A stretch of 7,823 nucleotides of DNA, taken from NCBI GenBank assembly GCA_003529305.1, contig DPWC01000099.1, forward strand, positions 1-7,823, read 5' to 3'. Source of the stretch: Actinomycetota bacterium (GTDB lineage: Bacteria > Actinomycetota > Actinomycetes > UBA12327). Of the stretch, positions 1 through 5,417 are shown piece after piece. The stretch's first letter is position 1, and the number at the start of each line of letters is the position of its first letter. The translations under genes and the position numbers were made by a program. The notes below the pieces were generated by a model. It was not told the DNA's origin. It was given only the letters and a program-made list of their open reading frames with translations, and made no database searches.

Positions 1-519
1 CATCGCATTGCGGCGCTGAATTTCGCGGCGGGCGCCCATGTCTTTCCCGGCGGAGCAGTGGAGGATGGCGATTCCGTGGCTCTGGCCGATGTGCCGAGCG
101 ATCTTGACGGGGTGGATATCGCGACACTGTCGCCAGCGATGGGTCTGCCCCCTGCGGAGGCAGCCGCTGTGGTGCGAGCAGCGGTGCGCGAAATTCACGA
201 GGAAGCCGATGTAAGGCTCAACCCGGCCGGATTGGTGCCGTGGGCATGGTGGCTGACCCCAGATCACATTCCGGTGCGCTACGACACCTGGTTCTTTCTC
301 TACGACGCCCGCGCGGGTATCGCACCGGAGCACATTGATGGCGGCGAAGCCGTCACTGCCCGATGGTGGGGCGTCAACGAGGCGTTGACCGCCAATCGTC
401 ACGGATCCATCATGCTGTTGTGGCCGACGCTGTTGGAGTTGTTGGCACTGTCGTCGACACGATCCGTAGACGAGGCTTTGAATCAACGCCCGCAGCAACT
501 TCAGCGGAGGTCAGGGTGA
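1..519 (+). CDS. Nudix hydrolase with expanded Nudix box (5' end missing)
   Basis: The reading frame is open from base 1, so the gene starts upstream of the window; 172 residues are visible before the TGA. Codons upstream of the first in-window GTG (position 58) encode a typical Nudix beta-strand/loop with the motif HVFPGG (residues 13-18), so that GTG is not the start. The Nudix helix follows much later as REIHEEADV (residues 63-71). GG and RE are about 45 residues apart instead of about 14, so the loop inside the box carries roughly 30 extra residues. The usual Gly of REUXEEXGU is Asp here. A long insertion within the Nudix box is known for the NUDT19/RP2p group, which includes CoA diphosphatases; extending that substrate to this protein is inference. 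Catalytic glutamates (EE) are present. Its stop overlaps the start of the MBL gene by 4 bp (GTGA), so the two are probably co-translated. Family is secure, substrate unknown. Confidence 0.85.
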   Translation, partial: HRIAALNFAAGAHVFPGGAVEDGDSVALADVPSDLDGVDIATLSPAMGLPPAEAAAVVRAAVREIHEEADVRLNPAGLVPWAWWLTPDHIPVRYDTWFFLYDARAGIAPEHIDGGEAVTARWWGVNEALTANRHGSIMLLWPTLLELLALSSTRSVDEALNQRPQQLQRRSG

Positions 520-1271
520 GCGTGTCATTGCCGGACTGGGTTCGTTGGCAAACCGCTCCCAATCCAGGGCCCATGACACTGGAGGGCACCAATACCTGGA
601 TTCTCGGGACCGAGGAACTGCTGGTCATTGATCCAGGACCGCTCGATGAATCGCATCTGCTCGATATTGCGCTGCACGGAACGGTGGCGCACATCGTCCT
701 GACGCATGGTCACACTGATCACAGTGCCGGAGTCCAACGGTTGCACGAACTCACTGGCGCGCCGGTTAGTGCGTGGGATCCCGCCTTTGTGCACGGTGGC
801 GAAGCGCTCCGGCACGCCATGACATTGGAAGTAGGTCAGGTGCGCGCCGTGGTTCATCACACTCCCGGCCACAGTGCGGACTCGGTCAGTCTGGTGGCAT
901 CCCTGAGCGGTCCTGACGATGTGGTGGTGCTGACGGGCGACACCGTGCTGGGGCGCGGGACGGCGGTGATTGCCGATCCTGATGGGGATCTGGGTGACTA
1001 CCTGAACAGCCTTGAGGTGCTGCTTGGCCTCGTGGACGCGCCGGTGTTGCCGGGGCATGGCCCCGTCGGCGGACGATTGCGGCAACGCGTTCAGGAATAC
1101 CAACGGCATCGACAAGAGCGACTTGAGCAAGTGCGTCACGCGGTTGCGCAAGGGGCCCGGACCGTCGAAGAGGTCGTGGCTGCGGTGTATACCGAGGTGG
1201 CCGATGACCTACGCGAAGCGGCGCACATGAGCGCTCGCGCGCACCTGCGTCATCTTGGGGTGCCGCACTAG
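516..1271 (+). CDS. MBL-fold metallo-hydrolase, LACTB2-like (Rv3677c type)
   Basis: A 251-residue metallo-beta-lactamase-fold protein. The metal-binding motif HxHxDH is HGHTDH at residues 64-69, with further ligands in TPGHS (His119), LTGD (Asp142) and PGHG (His181). After the MBL core, residues about 188-251 form a helical/winged-helix tail of the kind seen in LACTB2 and actinobacterial relatives (EYQRHRQER, then an alanine-rich segment ending in AHLRHLG). Human LACTB2 is an endoribonuclease; bacterial members are mostly uncharacterised, so a role in RNA or small-ester hydrolysis is only a possibility. I chose GTG at 516: it overlaps the upstream Nudix stop as GTGA, has GGAGG at 506-510 five bases upstream, and gives a protein beginning just before the conserved NPGPMTLEGTNTW segment. 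The frame stays open back to 363, but that part is a shadow of the Nudix gene. The gene is soluble and has no signal peptide. It converges with crp. Confidence 0.9.
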   Translation: MSVSLPDWVRWQTAPNPGPMTLEGTNTWILGTEELLVIDPGPLDESHLLDIALHGTVAHIVLTHGHTDHSAGVQRLHELTGAPVSAWDPAFVHGGEALRHAMTLEVGQVRAVVHHTPGHSADSVSLVASLSGPDDVVVLTGDTVLGRGTAVIADPDGDLGDYLNSLEVLLGLVDAPVLPGHGPVGGRLRQRVQEYQRHRQERLEQVRHAVAQGARTVEEVVAAVYTEVADDLREAAHMSARAHLRHLGVPH

Positions 1272-1285
1272 CTCGAAGGCCGCAA

Positions 1286-1319
1286 TAGGCAGCGCGCCGT
1301 ACTAGGCAGCGCGCCGTAC
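1286..1319. repeat. Perfect 17-bp tandem duplication at the crp stop codon
   Basis: The unit taggcagcgcgccgtac occurs at 1286-1302 and again, immediately adjoining and identical, at 1303-1319. The right-hand copy contains the last codons of crp (Val-Arg-Arg-Ala-Ala) and most of the TAG stop; the left-hand copy lies in the 30-bp gap between the convergent MBL and crp genes. Each copy contains the self-complementary GCGCGC (1292-1297 and 1309-1314), so a 6-bp GC stem with an 11-base loop could form on either strand. No T-run follows, so I do not call it a terminator. Confidence 0.9.
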
Positions 1320-1976
1320 CAACTTGTCAGCATCGAGGATGGTGACTCCTCGTGGTTCCAGCAGGATCCAGCCGCGCGTAGCGAAGTCCGCCAACGCCTT
1401 GTTCACTGTTTCCCGGGATGCACCAACGAGTTGAGCCAACTCTTCTTGTGTCAGGTCGTGGGTGACATGACGACCCGTGGGCTTGTCGATGCCGAAACGC
1501 TCGGAGAGATCCAAGAGCGCCTTCGCCACGCGGCCGGGCACATCAGAGAACACCAAGTCACCCATCGCATCGTTCGTGCGACGCAGTCGACGAGCCAAGG
1601 CCTGCAGCAGCGCCTGCGCCAGAACAGGGCGGCCAGTCAGCCAGGTGTGGAGGTCTTGGTGTCCTAGACCCATCAGGCGACAGTCCGTCACAGCGGTGGC
1701 AGTGGCGGTCCGTGGCACGGGATCAAACAGCGAGAGTTCGCCGAACATCTCGCCGGGGCCTTGGACTCCCAGCAGATTCTCGCGACCGTCGGGAGAAGTG
1801 ACGCCCAGTTTGACCTTGCCGTCGAGAACGACATAGAGGCGATCGCCTGGGTCGCCTTCGCGGAAGATCTCCTGACCTTTGGTGAAAGTCACCTCGACCA
1901 TGGTGTCGCGCAGCGCTTCTGCGGCTTCGTCGTCAAGGGCTTCAAACAGCGGCGCCCTCGTCAAAGCGTTGTCCAC
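1302..1976 (-). CDS. crp: cAMP receptor protein, Crp/Fnr family transcription regulator
   Basis: Global regulator of the Crp family, 224 residues, the same length as M. tuberculosis Crp (Rv3676) and similar along its whole length. Residues about 10-115 form the cyclic-nucleotide-binding beta-roll: the phosphate-binding cassette reads MFGELSLFDPVPRT (77-90), with Glu80 and Arg89 in place. The long dimer helix has ARRLRRTN (128-135), where Thr134 and Asn135 match the mycobacterial adenine contacts. The C-terminal winged helix has LTQEELAQLVGASRETVNKAL (175-195), with SRETVNK as recognition helix. There is no FNR-type cysteine cluster, so oxygen sensing by Fe-S is unlikely. Start is GTG at 1976 with GGAGG four bases upstream; an ATG 12 bases further up is out of frame. 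The gene lies 62 bp downstream of the rsiG-like gene on the same strand and may be co-transcribed. I found no clear TGTGA-N6-TCACA operator upstream. The end of the gene is tandemly duplicated. Confidence 0.95.
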   Translation of the reverse strand: MDNALTRAPLFEALDDEAAEALRDTMVEVTFTKGQEIFREGDPGDRLYVVLDGKVKLGVTSPDGRENLLGVQGPGEMFGELSLFDPVPRTATATAVTDCRLMGLGHQDLHTWLTGRPVLAQALLQALARRLRRTNDAMGDLVFSDVPGRVAKALLDLSERFGIDKPTGRHVTHDLTQEELAQLVGASRETVNKALADFATRGWILLEPRGVTILDADKLVRRAA

Positions 1977-2015
1977 GACGCCTCCATGTCGGTTTCGGAG
2001 GCTTCATTGTGCCAC

Positions 2016-2032
2016 GCGGCCAACTCGGCCGC
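2016..2032. other. Inverted repeat between rsiG-like gene and crp
   Basis: GCGGCC, five-base loop (aactc on + strand), GGCCGC: a perfect 6-bp GC-only stem in the 62-bp gap between the two minus-strand genes. It begins seven bases past the rsiG-like stop codon as read on the minus strand. No T-run follows on that strand, so a Rho-independent terminator is not supported; an mRNA-processing or attenuating hairpin, or chance in GC-rich DNA, are all possible. Confidence 0.4.
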
Positions 2033-2038
2033 TTGTTG

Positions 2039-2548
2039 TCACCGTGGGTTCAGCGGCAACGCGACGAGGCACTCGTAGGGGTTCTCGCGGTATCGAGCGA
2101 TTAATTCGTTCGTGGCACGGTCCAGGCGCCGGTGCAAGGCGGTGCGGTAAGTGGACAACTGAAACTCGGCGAAGGACAGTTCCTGAGCGAGGTCATTGAT
2201 GACGGCAGGGTCGTTGGAGTTCATGGGTCGATGCCACAGCTCATCAAGTTCGGGCAGGGGCGGCATGTCGTCTTGAGGCACGACAGCCATCAAGGCCGTG
2301 CGGCCACGGGCGGGACGGTCTTCGGCAAAGGCGCATTGCAGACGGTCAAAGGATGCGCCGTTTCCATTGGTGCGCAACAGGTCCAACCGTGCCTGCACCA
2401 GGCGACGCCAGTACGAGACCCGGTGTTCCTCAACCTCTAAGTCGCTGCGGTACTGACGCAGGCCTTCAAGGTCTAGGTGCGCGAACTCTGTGCTGCGCTC
2501 GGGCGTGGGGGAGGCAGCGCCCTGAGGGGCGGCGGTGGTGATCGTCAC
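2039..2548 (-). CDS. RsiG-like c-di-GMP-binding anti-sigma factor
   Basis: A 169-residue protein with no signal peptide or membrane segment. It has two long predicted helices (about 24-60 and 113-155) joined by a less structured, Pro-rich linker (about 61-112). The first helix carries the exact RsiG signature E(X)3S(X)2R(X)3Q(X)3D: E41, S45, R48, Q52, D56. The second repeats it with one change: E128, S132, R135, H139 (instead of Q), D143. In Streptomyces, RsiG uses these two helices as an antiparallel coiled coil that binds a c-di-GMP dimer and, so loaded, holds the sigma factor WhiG inactive. The family is often annotated as aerial mycelium formation protein. Family membership is from the sequence; sigma-factor partner and c-di-GMP binding here are inference, and no sigma gene is in view. 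Start is GTG 2548, with no clear Shine-Dalgarno, so it may be leaderless or misplaced. It is divergent from nth and upstream of crp. Confidence 0.8.
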   Translation of the reverse strand: MTITTAAPQGAASPTPERSTEFAHLDLEGLRQYRSDLEVEEHRVSYWRRLVQARLDLLRTNGNGASFDRLQCAFAEDRPARGRTALMAVVPQDDMPPLPELDELWHRPMNSNDPAVINDLAQELSFAEFQLSTYRTALHRRLDRATNELIARYRENPYECLVALPLNPR

Positions 2549-2583
2549 GGCAGGGGTATCGGCAGAAAGTGGCCAGAAGTTGA

Positions 2584-2600
2584 GCCCGGTAGGCCCGGGC
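2584..2600. other. Inverted repeat in the rsiG-like / nth divergent region
   Basis: GCCCGG, loop taggc, CCGGGC: a perfect 6-bp GC stem, 35 bp upstream of the rsiG-like start and 14 bp upstream of the -35 box proposed for nth. Its position between two divergent genes would suit an operator for either. The symmetry could also be chance in GC-rich DNA; nothing else in the 101-bp region identifies a regulator. Confidence 0.35.
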
Positions 2601-2613
2601 GAGCAGGCGTCAC

Positions 2614-2649
2614 CTGACTGGTCCAGTTCTGCCTTTCTAGGCTGGGTAT
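2614..2649 (+). promoter_or_regulatory. Promoter for nth, probably giving a leaderless mRNA
   Basis: A -35-like CTGACT (2614-2619) and a -10-like TAGGCT (2638-2643) are separated by 18 bp. Both resemble actinobacterial housekeeping sigma boxes (TTGACN / TANNNT). The -10 box ends six bases before the ATG of nth at 2650, which places the expected transcription start on or next to the A of that ATG. There is no Shine-Dalgarno between the box and the ATG, which fits a leaderless transcript, a common arrangement in actinobacteria. Confidence 0.65.
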
Positions 2650-3411
2650 ATGGCCCGGTCTGCGAAGTCCTCTCGGCCGGCGGCCGCCGGGACCGCAGCC
2701 CCCAAGCGGGCGGCTGCGGATGCCGATCGGACCGCCCTCGTTCGGCGGGCGCGACGGGTGTACCGCGCCCTCTGCGATCAGTACCCGGATGCGCACTGCG
2801 AATTGACCTTCGATTCGCCCTACCAACTCCTTGTTGCCACGATCTTGTCGGCGCAGTGCACCGACAAGCGCGTCAATGCGGTGACACCCACGCTTTTTCG
2901 CCAGTACCCCGATGCACAGCGGCTTGCCAGCGCCGATCGATCTCAGTTAGAGGCAATCATCACCTCCACCGGTTTCTTTCGGGCCAAGGCGGACAATCTG
3001 TTGAAGCTGGGCGCGGCATTAAGCACGCAATTCGATGGCGAGGTACCAGCGACGATCGATGAGTTGGTGACCCTGCCCGGAGTGGGCCGCAAGACGGCGA
3101 ATGTGGTTCTTGGTGAGGCTTTCGGAATGCCCGGCATCACGGTGGATACACACTTTGGCCGGCTGTCGCGTCGGCTGGGGTGGACCACGCTGCAGGATCC
3201 GGTGAAAGTGGAGCATGAAGTGGGCGCGCTGTTTCCTGAAAAAGAGTGGACGCATCTTTCGCAAGTCCTGATCTGGCACGGTCGGCGTCGGTGTCATGCC
3301 CGTCGGCCTGCGTGTGGTGCTTGCACGGTGGCGCAGTGGTGCCCGTCTTTTGGGGAAGGCCCGACTGATCCTGTGAAAGCCGCGGCCTTGGTTCGGGAGC
3401 CGCGCGGATGA
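2650..3411 (+). CDS. nth: Endonuclease III (DNA glycosylase/AP lyase)
   Basis: Base-excision repair enzyme that removes oxidised pyrimidines and nicks the abasic site; 253 residues. The helix-hairpin-helix is LPGVGRKTANVV (142-153), with catalytic Lys148; the catalytic Asp is Asp166 in VDTH (165-168). Their 18-residue spacing equals that of K120 and D138 in the E. coli enzyme. The [4Fe-4S] ligands are Cys215, 222, 225 and 231 in the standard C-X6-C-X2-C-X5-C pattern. The N-terminus carries about 28 extra Ala/Arg/Lys-rich, probably disordered residues before the conserved core (ALCDQYPDAHCEL), as in other actinobacterial Nth proteins. The ATG start at 2650 is supported by the promoter placed six bases upstream. 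The stop overlaps the next Nudix gene as ATGA, making it the first gene of a likely nth-Nudix-marP operon. Confidence 0.95.
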   Translation: MARSAKSSRPAAAGTAAPKRAAADADRTALVRRARRVYRALCDQYPDAHCELTFDSPYQLLVATILSAQCTDKRVNAVTPTLFRQYPDAQRLASADRSQLEAIITSTGFFRAKADNLLKLGAALSTQFDGEVPATIDELVTLPGVGRKTANVVLGEAFGMPGITVDTHFGRLSRRLGWTTLQDPVKVEHEVGALFPEKEWTHLSQVLIWHGRRRCHARRPACGACTVAQWCPSFGEGPTDPVKAAALVREPRG

Positions 3412-4157
3412 CCACACCGCACCCGTCGGCGCAGGTGCTTGAGCAGCGCCATCGACAACTGGCGTCGCGATCCGGTGGGGTGTTGTTGATCGACGAGCCT
3501 GACGCGTTGTTGGAGTCACTGGGCGGTGCACCACAGTGGCTGGCTCCTCTAGCCGGAGTTGCCGCACAGGTTTCGGTGGATGATCTGACTCGCTTTCCAC
3601 CGCCGCCTACCGGGGGGCGTGCGTCGTCGGTCTTGATCTTGCTCGGTGACGGCCCTGAGGGACCGGATGTGGTGTTGATTGAACGCGCCCACAAAATGCG
3701 TCAGCACTCGGGTCAACCCGCCTTTCCCGGGGGTGTTGTTGAGGACACTGACGCGGGGGTGGTCGCGGCCGCCCTGCGCGAAGCTGAGGAGGAGATCGGG
3801 GTGAACGCCGATGGCGTTCGACCATTCGCGGTGCTACCCGAACTCTTTGTTCCGCCCAGCGGCTTTGTGGTCTCTCCGGTGTTGGCGTGGTGGGCCGAGC
3901 CCGCGCCGATCGCTCCAGCGGATCCGGCCGAGGTGGCGCAGGTGCTCCGCGTTCCCTGGCAAGACCTGATTAATCCTGCGCATCGAGTACGCGTTCGACA
4001 CCCCTCTGGTTATGTCGGACCCGGATTCACCGTGCGCGGGCTTACCGTGTGGGGATTCACCGGTGGCCTGCTGGATCGGATCATTGCCCTGGCTGGCTGG
4101 GAGGCACCGTGGGATACCTCCGTCATTGTTGAGGTGGATGACTCGCCCCGACAGTGA
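3408..4157 (+). CDS. CoA pyrophosphatase-type Nudix hydrolase (NUDT7/YeaB-like; Rv3672c type)
   Basis: A 249-residue Nudix protein. The family-specific segment of CoA-diphosphatases (LLxxRxxxxRxHxGQxxFPGG) is present as ERAHKMRQHSGQPAFPGG (92-109), followed by the Nudix helix REAEEEIGV (124-132) with the metal-binding glutamates. Such enzymes split CoA or related nucleotide diphosphates into 4'-phosphopantetheine and 3',5'-ADP; substrate here is by family only. The C-terminal part, with PELFVPPSGF and RHPSGYVGPGF, follows the usual actinobacterial pattern. The N-terminus has about 38-40 residues before the point (around residue 41) where I would expect relatives to start. The ATG at 3408 overlaps the nth stop (ATGA) and has GGGAG eight bases upstream, so I keep it, though GTG at 3480 is an alternative. 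In M. tuberculosis a TlpA/thioredoxin-like gene (Rv3673c) lies between nth and this gene; here they adjoin directly. Confidence 0.9.
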   Translation: MTTPHPSAQVLEQRHRQLASRSGGVLLIDEPDALLESLGGAPQWLAPLAGVAAQVSVDDLTRFPPPPTGGRASSVLILLGDGPEGPDVVLIERAHKMRQHSGQPAFPGGVVEDTDAGVVAAALREAEEEIGVNADGVRPFAVLPELFVPPSGFVVSPVLAWWAEPAPIAPADPAEVAQVLRVPWQDLINPAHRVRVRHPSGYVGPGFTVRGLTVWGFTGGLLDRIIALAGWEAPWDTSVIVEVDDSPRQ

Positions 4158-4160
4158 AGT

Positions 4161-4186
4161 GGTCACGGCCAGTGCCGACCGTGATC
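4161..4186 (+). other. Hairpin between the CoA-Nudix gene and marP
   Basis: ggtcacgg (4161-4168) can pair with ccgtgatc (4179-4186) over 8 bp with one G-U wobble and a 10-base loop, starting four bases after the Nudix stop. No T-run follows, so it is not a convincing intrinsic terminator. It might modulate read-through into marP. The 75-bp gap up to the marP ATG shows no convincing promoter. Confidence 0.35.
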
Positions 4187-4216
4187 GTCAGCCGCAGTAA
4201 TCGTGAGCCGTGTAAG

Positions 4217-4224
4217 AGAAGGGG
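4217..4224 (+). promoter_or_regulatory. Ribosome binding site deciding the marP start
   Basis: agaagggg lies eight bases before ATG 4233. The alternative in-frame GTG at 4203 has no purine-rich stretch at a suitable distance, and known MarP proteins begin only a few residues before the first membrane helix, as the ATG start does. Confidence 0.55.
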
Positions 4225-4232
4225 TGGGGCCA

Positions 4233-5417
4233 ATGAATCTGGTGGATGTTGCCCTCATCGCCTTCGTGATCGCTGCAGCGGTTTCTGGATGGCGCGGCGG
4301 TTTGGTCAGCGGCGTCACCGGAGTTTTGGGATTTCTCGGTGGTGCCGTGTTGGGTGTACGGCTAGCTCCCTTGGTGGTGGACCACTTTGATTCGCCCCTG
4401 ACTCGATCAACGGCCTCGGTGGGGATCGTGATCGCCTTGGCAGTCTTGGGGCAAACACTCGCCGGGGCCCTGGGTTCAAAATTGCGTGCCGCTATGCCGT
4501 GGAAGCCGTTGCGCGCCGGTGACTCCCTTGGTGGATCCGTGGTGTCGGTCGCGGCCACGCTGGTGGTGGCGTGGGGTTTAGCGGTGGCCTTGGTGTCGGG
4601 TCCGCCGACTCGGTTGTCTCAGCAGGTTCGCACCTCAGAGTTACTGCCTCGCATTGACTCCGTGATGCCAGAGGCCGGACGAACTCTGTTTACCTCGCTG
4701 CGCTCAGCCTTTGGTGAAACCTTCTTCCCCCAGGTGTATTCAGGGATCACTACTCCGGAGATCGTCCCGGTGTCCGCGCCGGATGCTGCGGTGACTCAGA
4801 CCGCCAAGGCGCGCGCCGTGGGTGACTCGGTGGTGGAAGTACTCAGTGAAGCCCCGGGGTGCAACAAGTCATTGACGGGCAGTGGATTTGTTTTTGCTGC
4901 GCAGCGAGTGATGACCAATGCTCATGTCGTCGCTGGTGCACGAAGTGTGGTGGTGCGCCTGCGCGGTGTTGGTCAGCTTTATGCGGCCCGCGTGGTGCTC
5001 TTCGATCCTCGTCGGGATGTTGCGGTCCTCAGGGTCGATGACCTGTCTGCGCCAGCCCTGCGATTTTCCGCTGATCCGGCCAAGCGTGGCGACAGCGCAC
5101 TGGTCGCAGGATTCCCCGGTGGCGGTAGTTACACACTGCAGGCGGCGCGGATTCGAGATATCCAGCGCGCTCGCGGTCGAGACATCTACGACACCAGTTC
5201 GGTGGTGCGTGAGGTCTACTCGCTGCGGGCCACCATTCGACAAGGTGGAAGCGGTGGTCCGCTCGCCGATGCGACGGGTCAGGTGCTGGGTGTGGTCTTC
5301 GCGTCATCAACGGTGGATCCATTGACCGGTTATGCCCTGACGGCGCAAGAGGTGGAGTCTGATGCTCAAACCGGCGCTCGAGCGAGCGCGGCCGTCGCCA
5401 CTGGAGGGTGTGACTAG
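4233..5417 (+). CDS. marP: MarP-like membrane serine protease (Rv3671c type)
   Basis: A 394-residue membrane protease of the acid-resistance protease (MarP) family. The N-terminal third holds four hydrophobic helices (about 4-20, 25-47, 60-80, 101-123), a CvpA-like arrangement. The rest is an extracytoplasmic trypsin-like domain. The triad is His231 (TNAHVVAG), Asp262 (RRDVAVL) and Ser340 (QGGSGGPL), close to His235/Asp264/Ser343 of the mycobacterial enzyme. Cys210 and Cys393 correspond to the cysteine pair that forms a redox-sensitive disulfide there. The residue before the catalytic Ser loop is Gly (GGSGG), where M. tuberculosis has Asp (GDSGG). In mycobacteria MarP is needed for acid resistance and acts on cell-wall hydrolase RipA; the substrate here is unknown. 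Start is ATG 4233. The protein ends in GGCD, so the final cysteine is the next-to-last residue. The TAG stop overlaps the convergent Holin-X stop. Confidence 0.92.
   Translation: MNLVDVALIAFVIAAAVSGWRGGLVSGVTGVLGFLGGAVLGVRLAPLVVDHFDSPLTRSTASVGIVIALAVLGQTLAGALGSKLRAAMPWKPLRAGDSLGGSVVSVAATLVVAWGLAVALVSGPPTRLSQQVRTSELLPRIDSVMPEAGRTLFTSLRSAFGETFFPQVYSGITTPEIVPVSAPDAAVTQTAKARAVGDSVVEVLSEAPGCNKSLTGSGFVFAAQRVMTNAHVVAGARSVVVRLRGVGQLYAARVVLFDPRRDVAVLRVDDLSAPALRFSADPAKRGDSALVAGFPGGGSYTLQAARIRDIQRARGRDIYDTSSVVREVYSLRATIRQGGSGGPLADATGQVLGVVFASSTVDPLTGYALTAQEVESDAQTGARASAAVATGGCD

Noticed and set aside
363..515. Upstream extension of the MBL hydrolase reading frame to 363
   Set aside because: It lies wholly inside the Nudix gene and reads as a shadow frame; GTG 516 has GGAGG at the right distance and matches the family N-terminus.
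711..725. Palindrome CACTG-atca-CAGTG as a possible regulator site
   Set aside because: It encodes the HTDHS metal-binding motif inside the MBL gene, so coding constraint explains it.
525..1151. Long minus-strand open frame opposite the MBL gene
   Set aside because: The plus strand has a clear MBL protein with all metal ligands; the antisense product shows no recognisable family features and is explained by GC-rich codon bias.
2016..2032. GC hairpin as a Rho-independent terminator after the rsiG-like gene
   Set aside because: The stem is good but no T-run follows on the minus strand; kept only as an inverted repeat.
1977..2038. Crp autoregulation site or promoter directly upstream of crp
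   Set aside because: No TGTGA-N6-TCACA-like symmetry. A CACAAT at 2006-2011 (minus strand) has no matching -35 at 16-19 bp, so neither is supported.
3019..3694. Overlapping minus-strand frames opposite nth and the CoA-Nudix gene
   Set aside because: Low-complexity, Arg/Pro/Thr-rich products antisense to two well-supported enzymes; no ribosome sites or family motifs.
4203..4232. GTG 4203 as the marP start
   Set aside because: It adds ten residues with no ribosome site upstream; ATG 4233 has agaagggg eight bases upstream and starts next to the first membrane helix as in known MarP.
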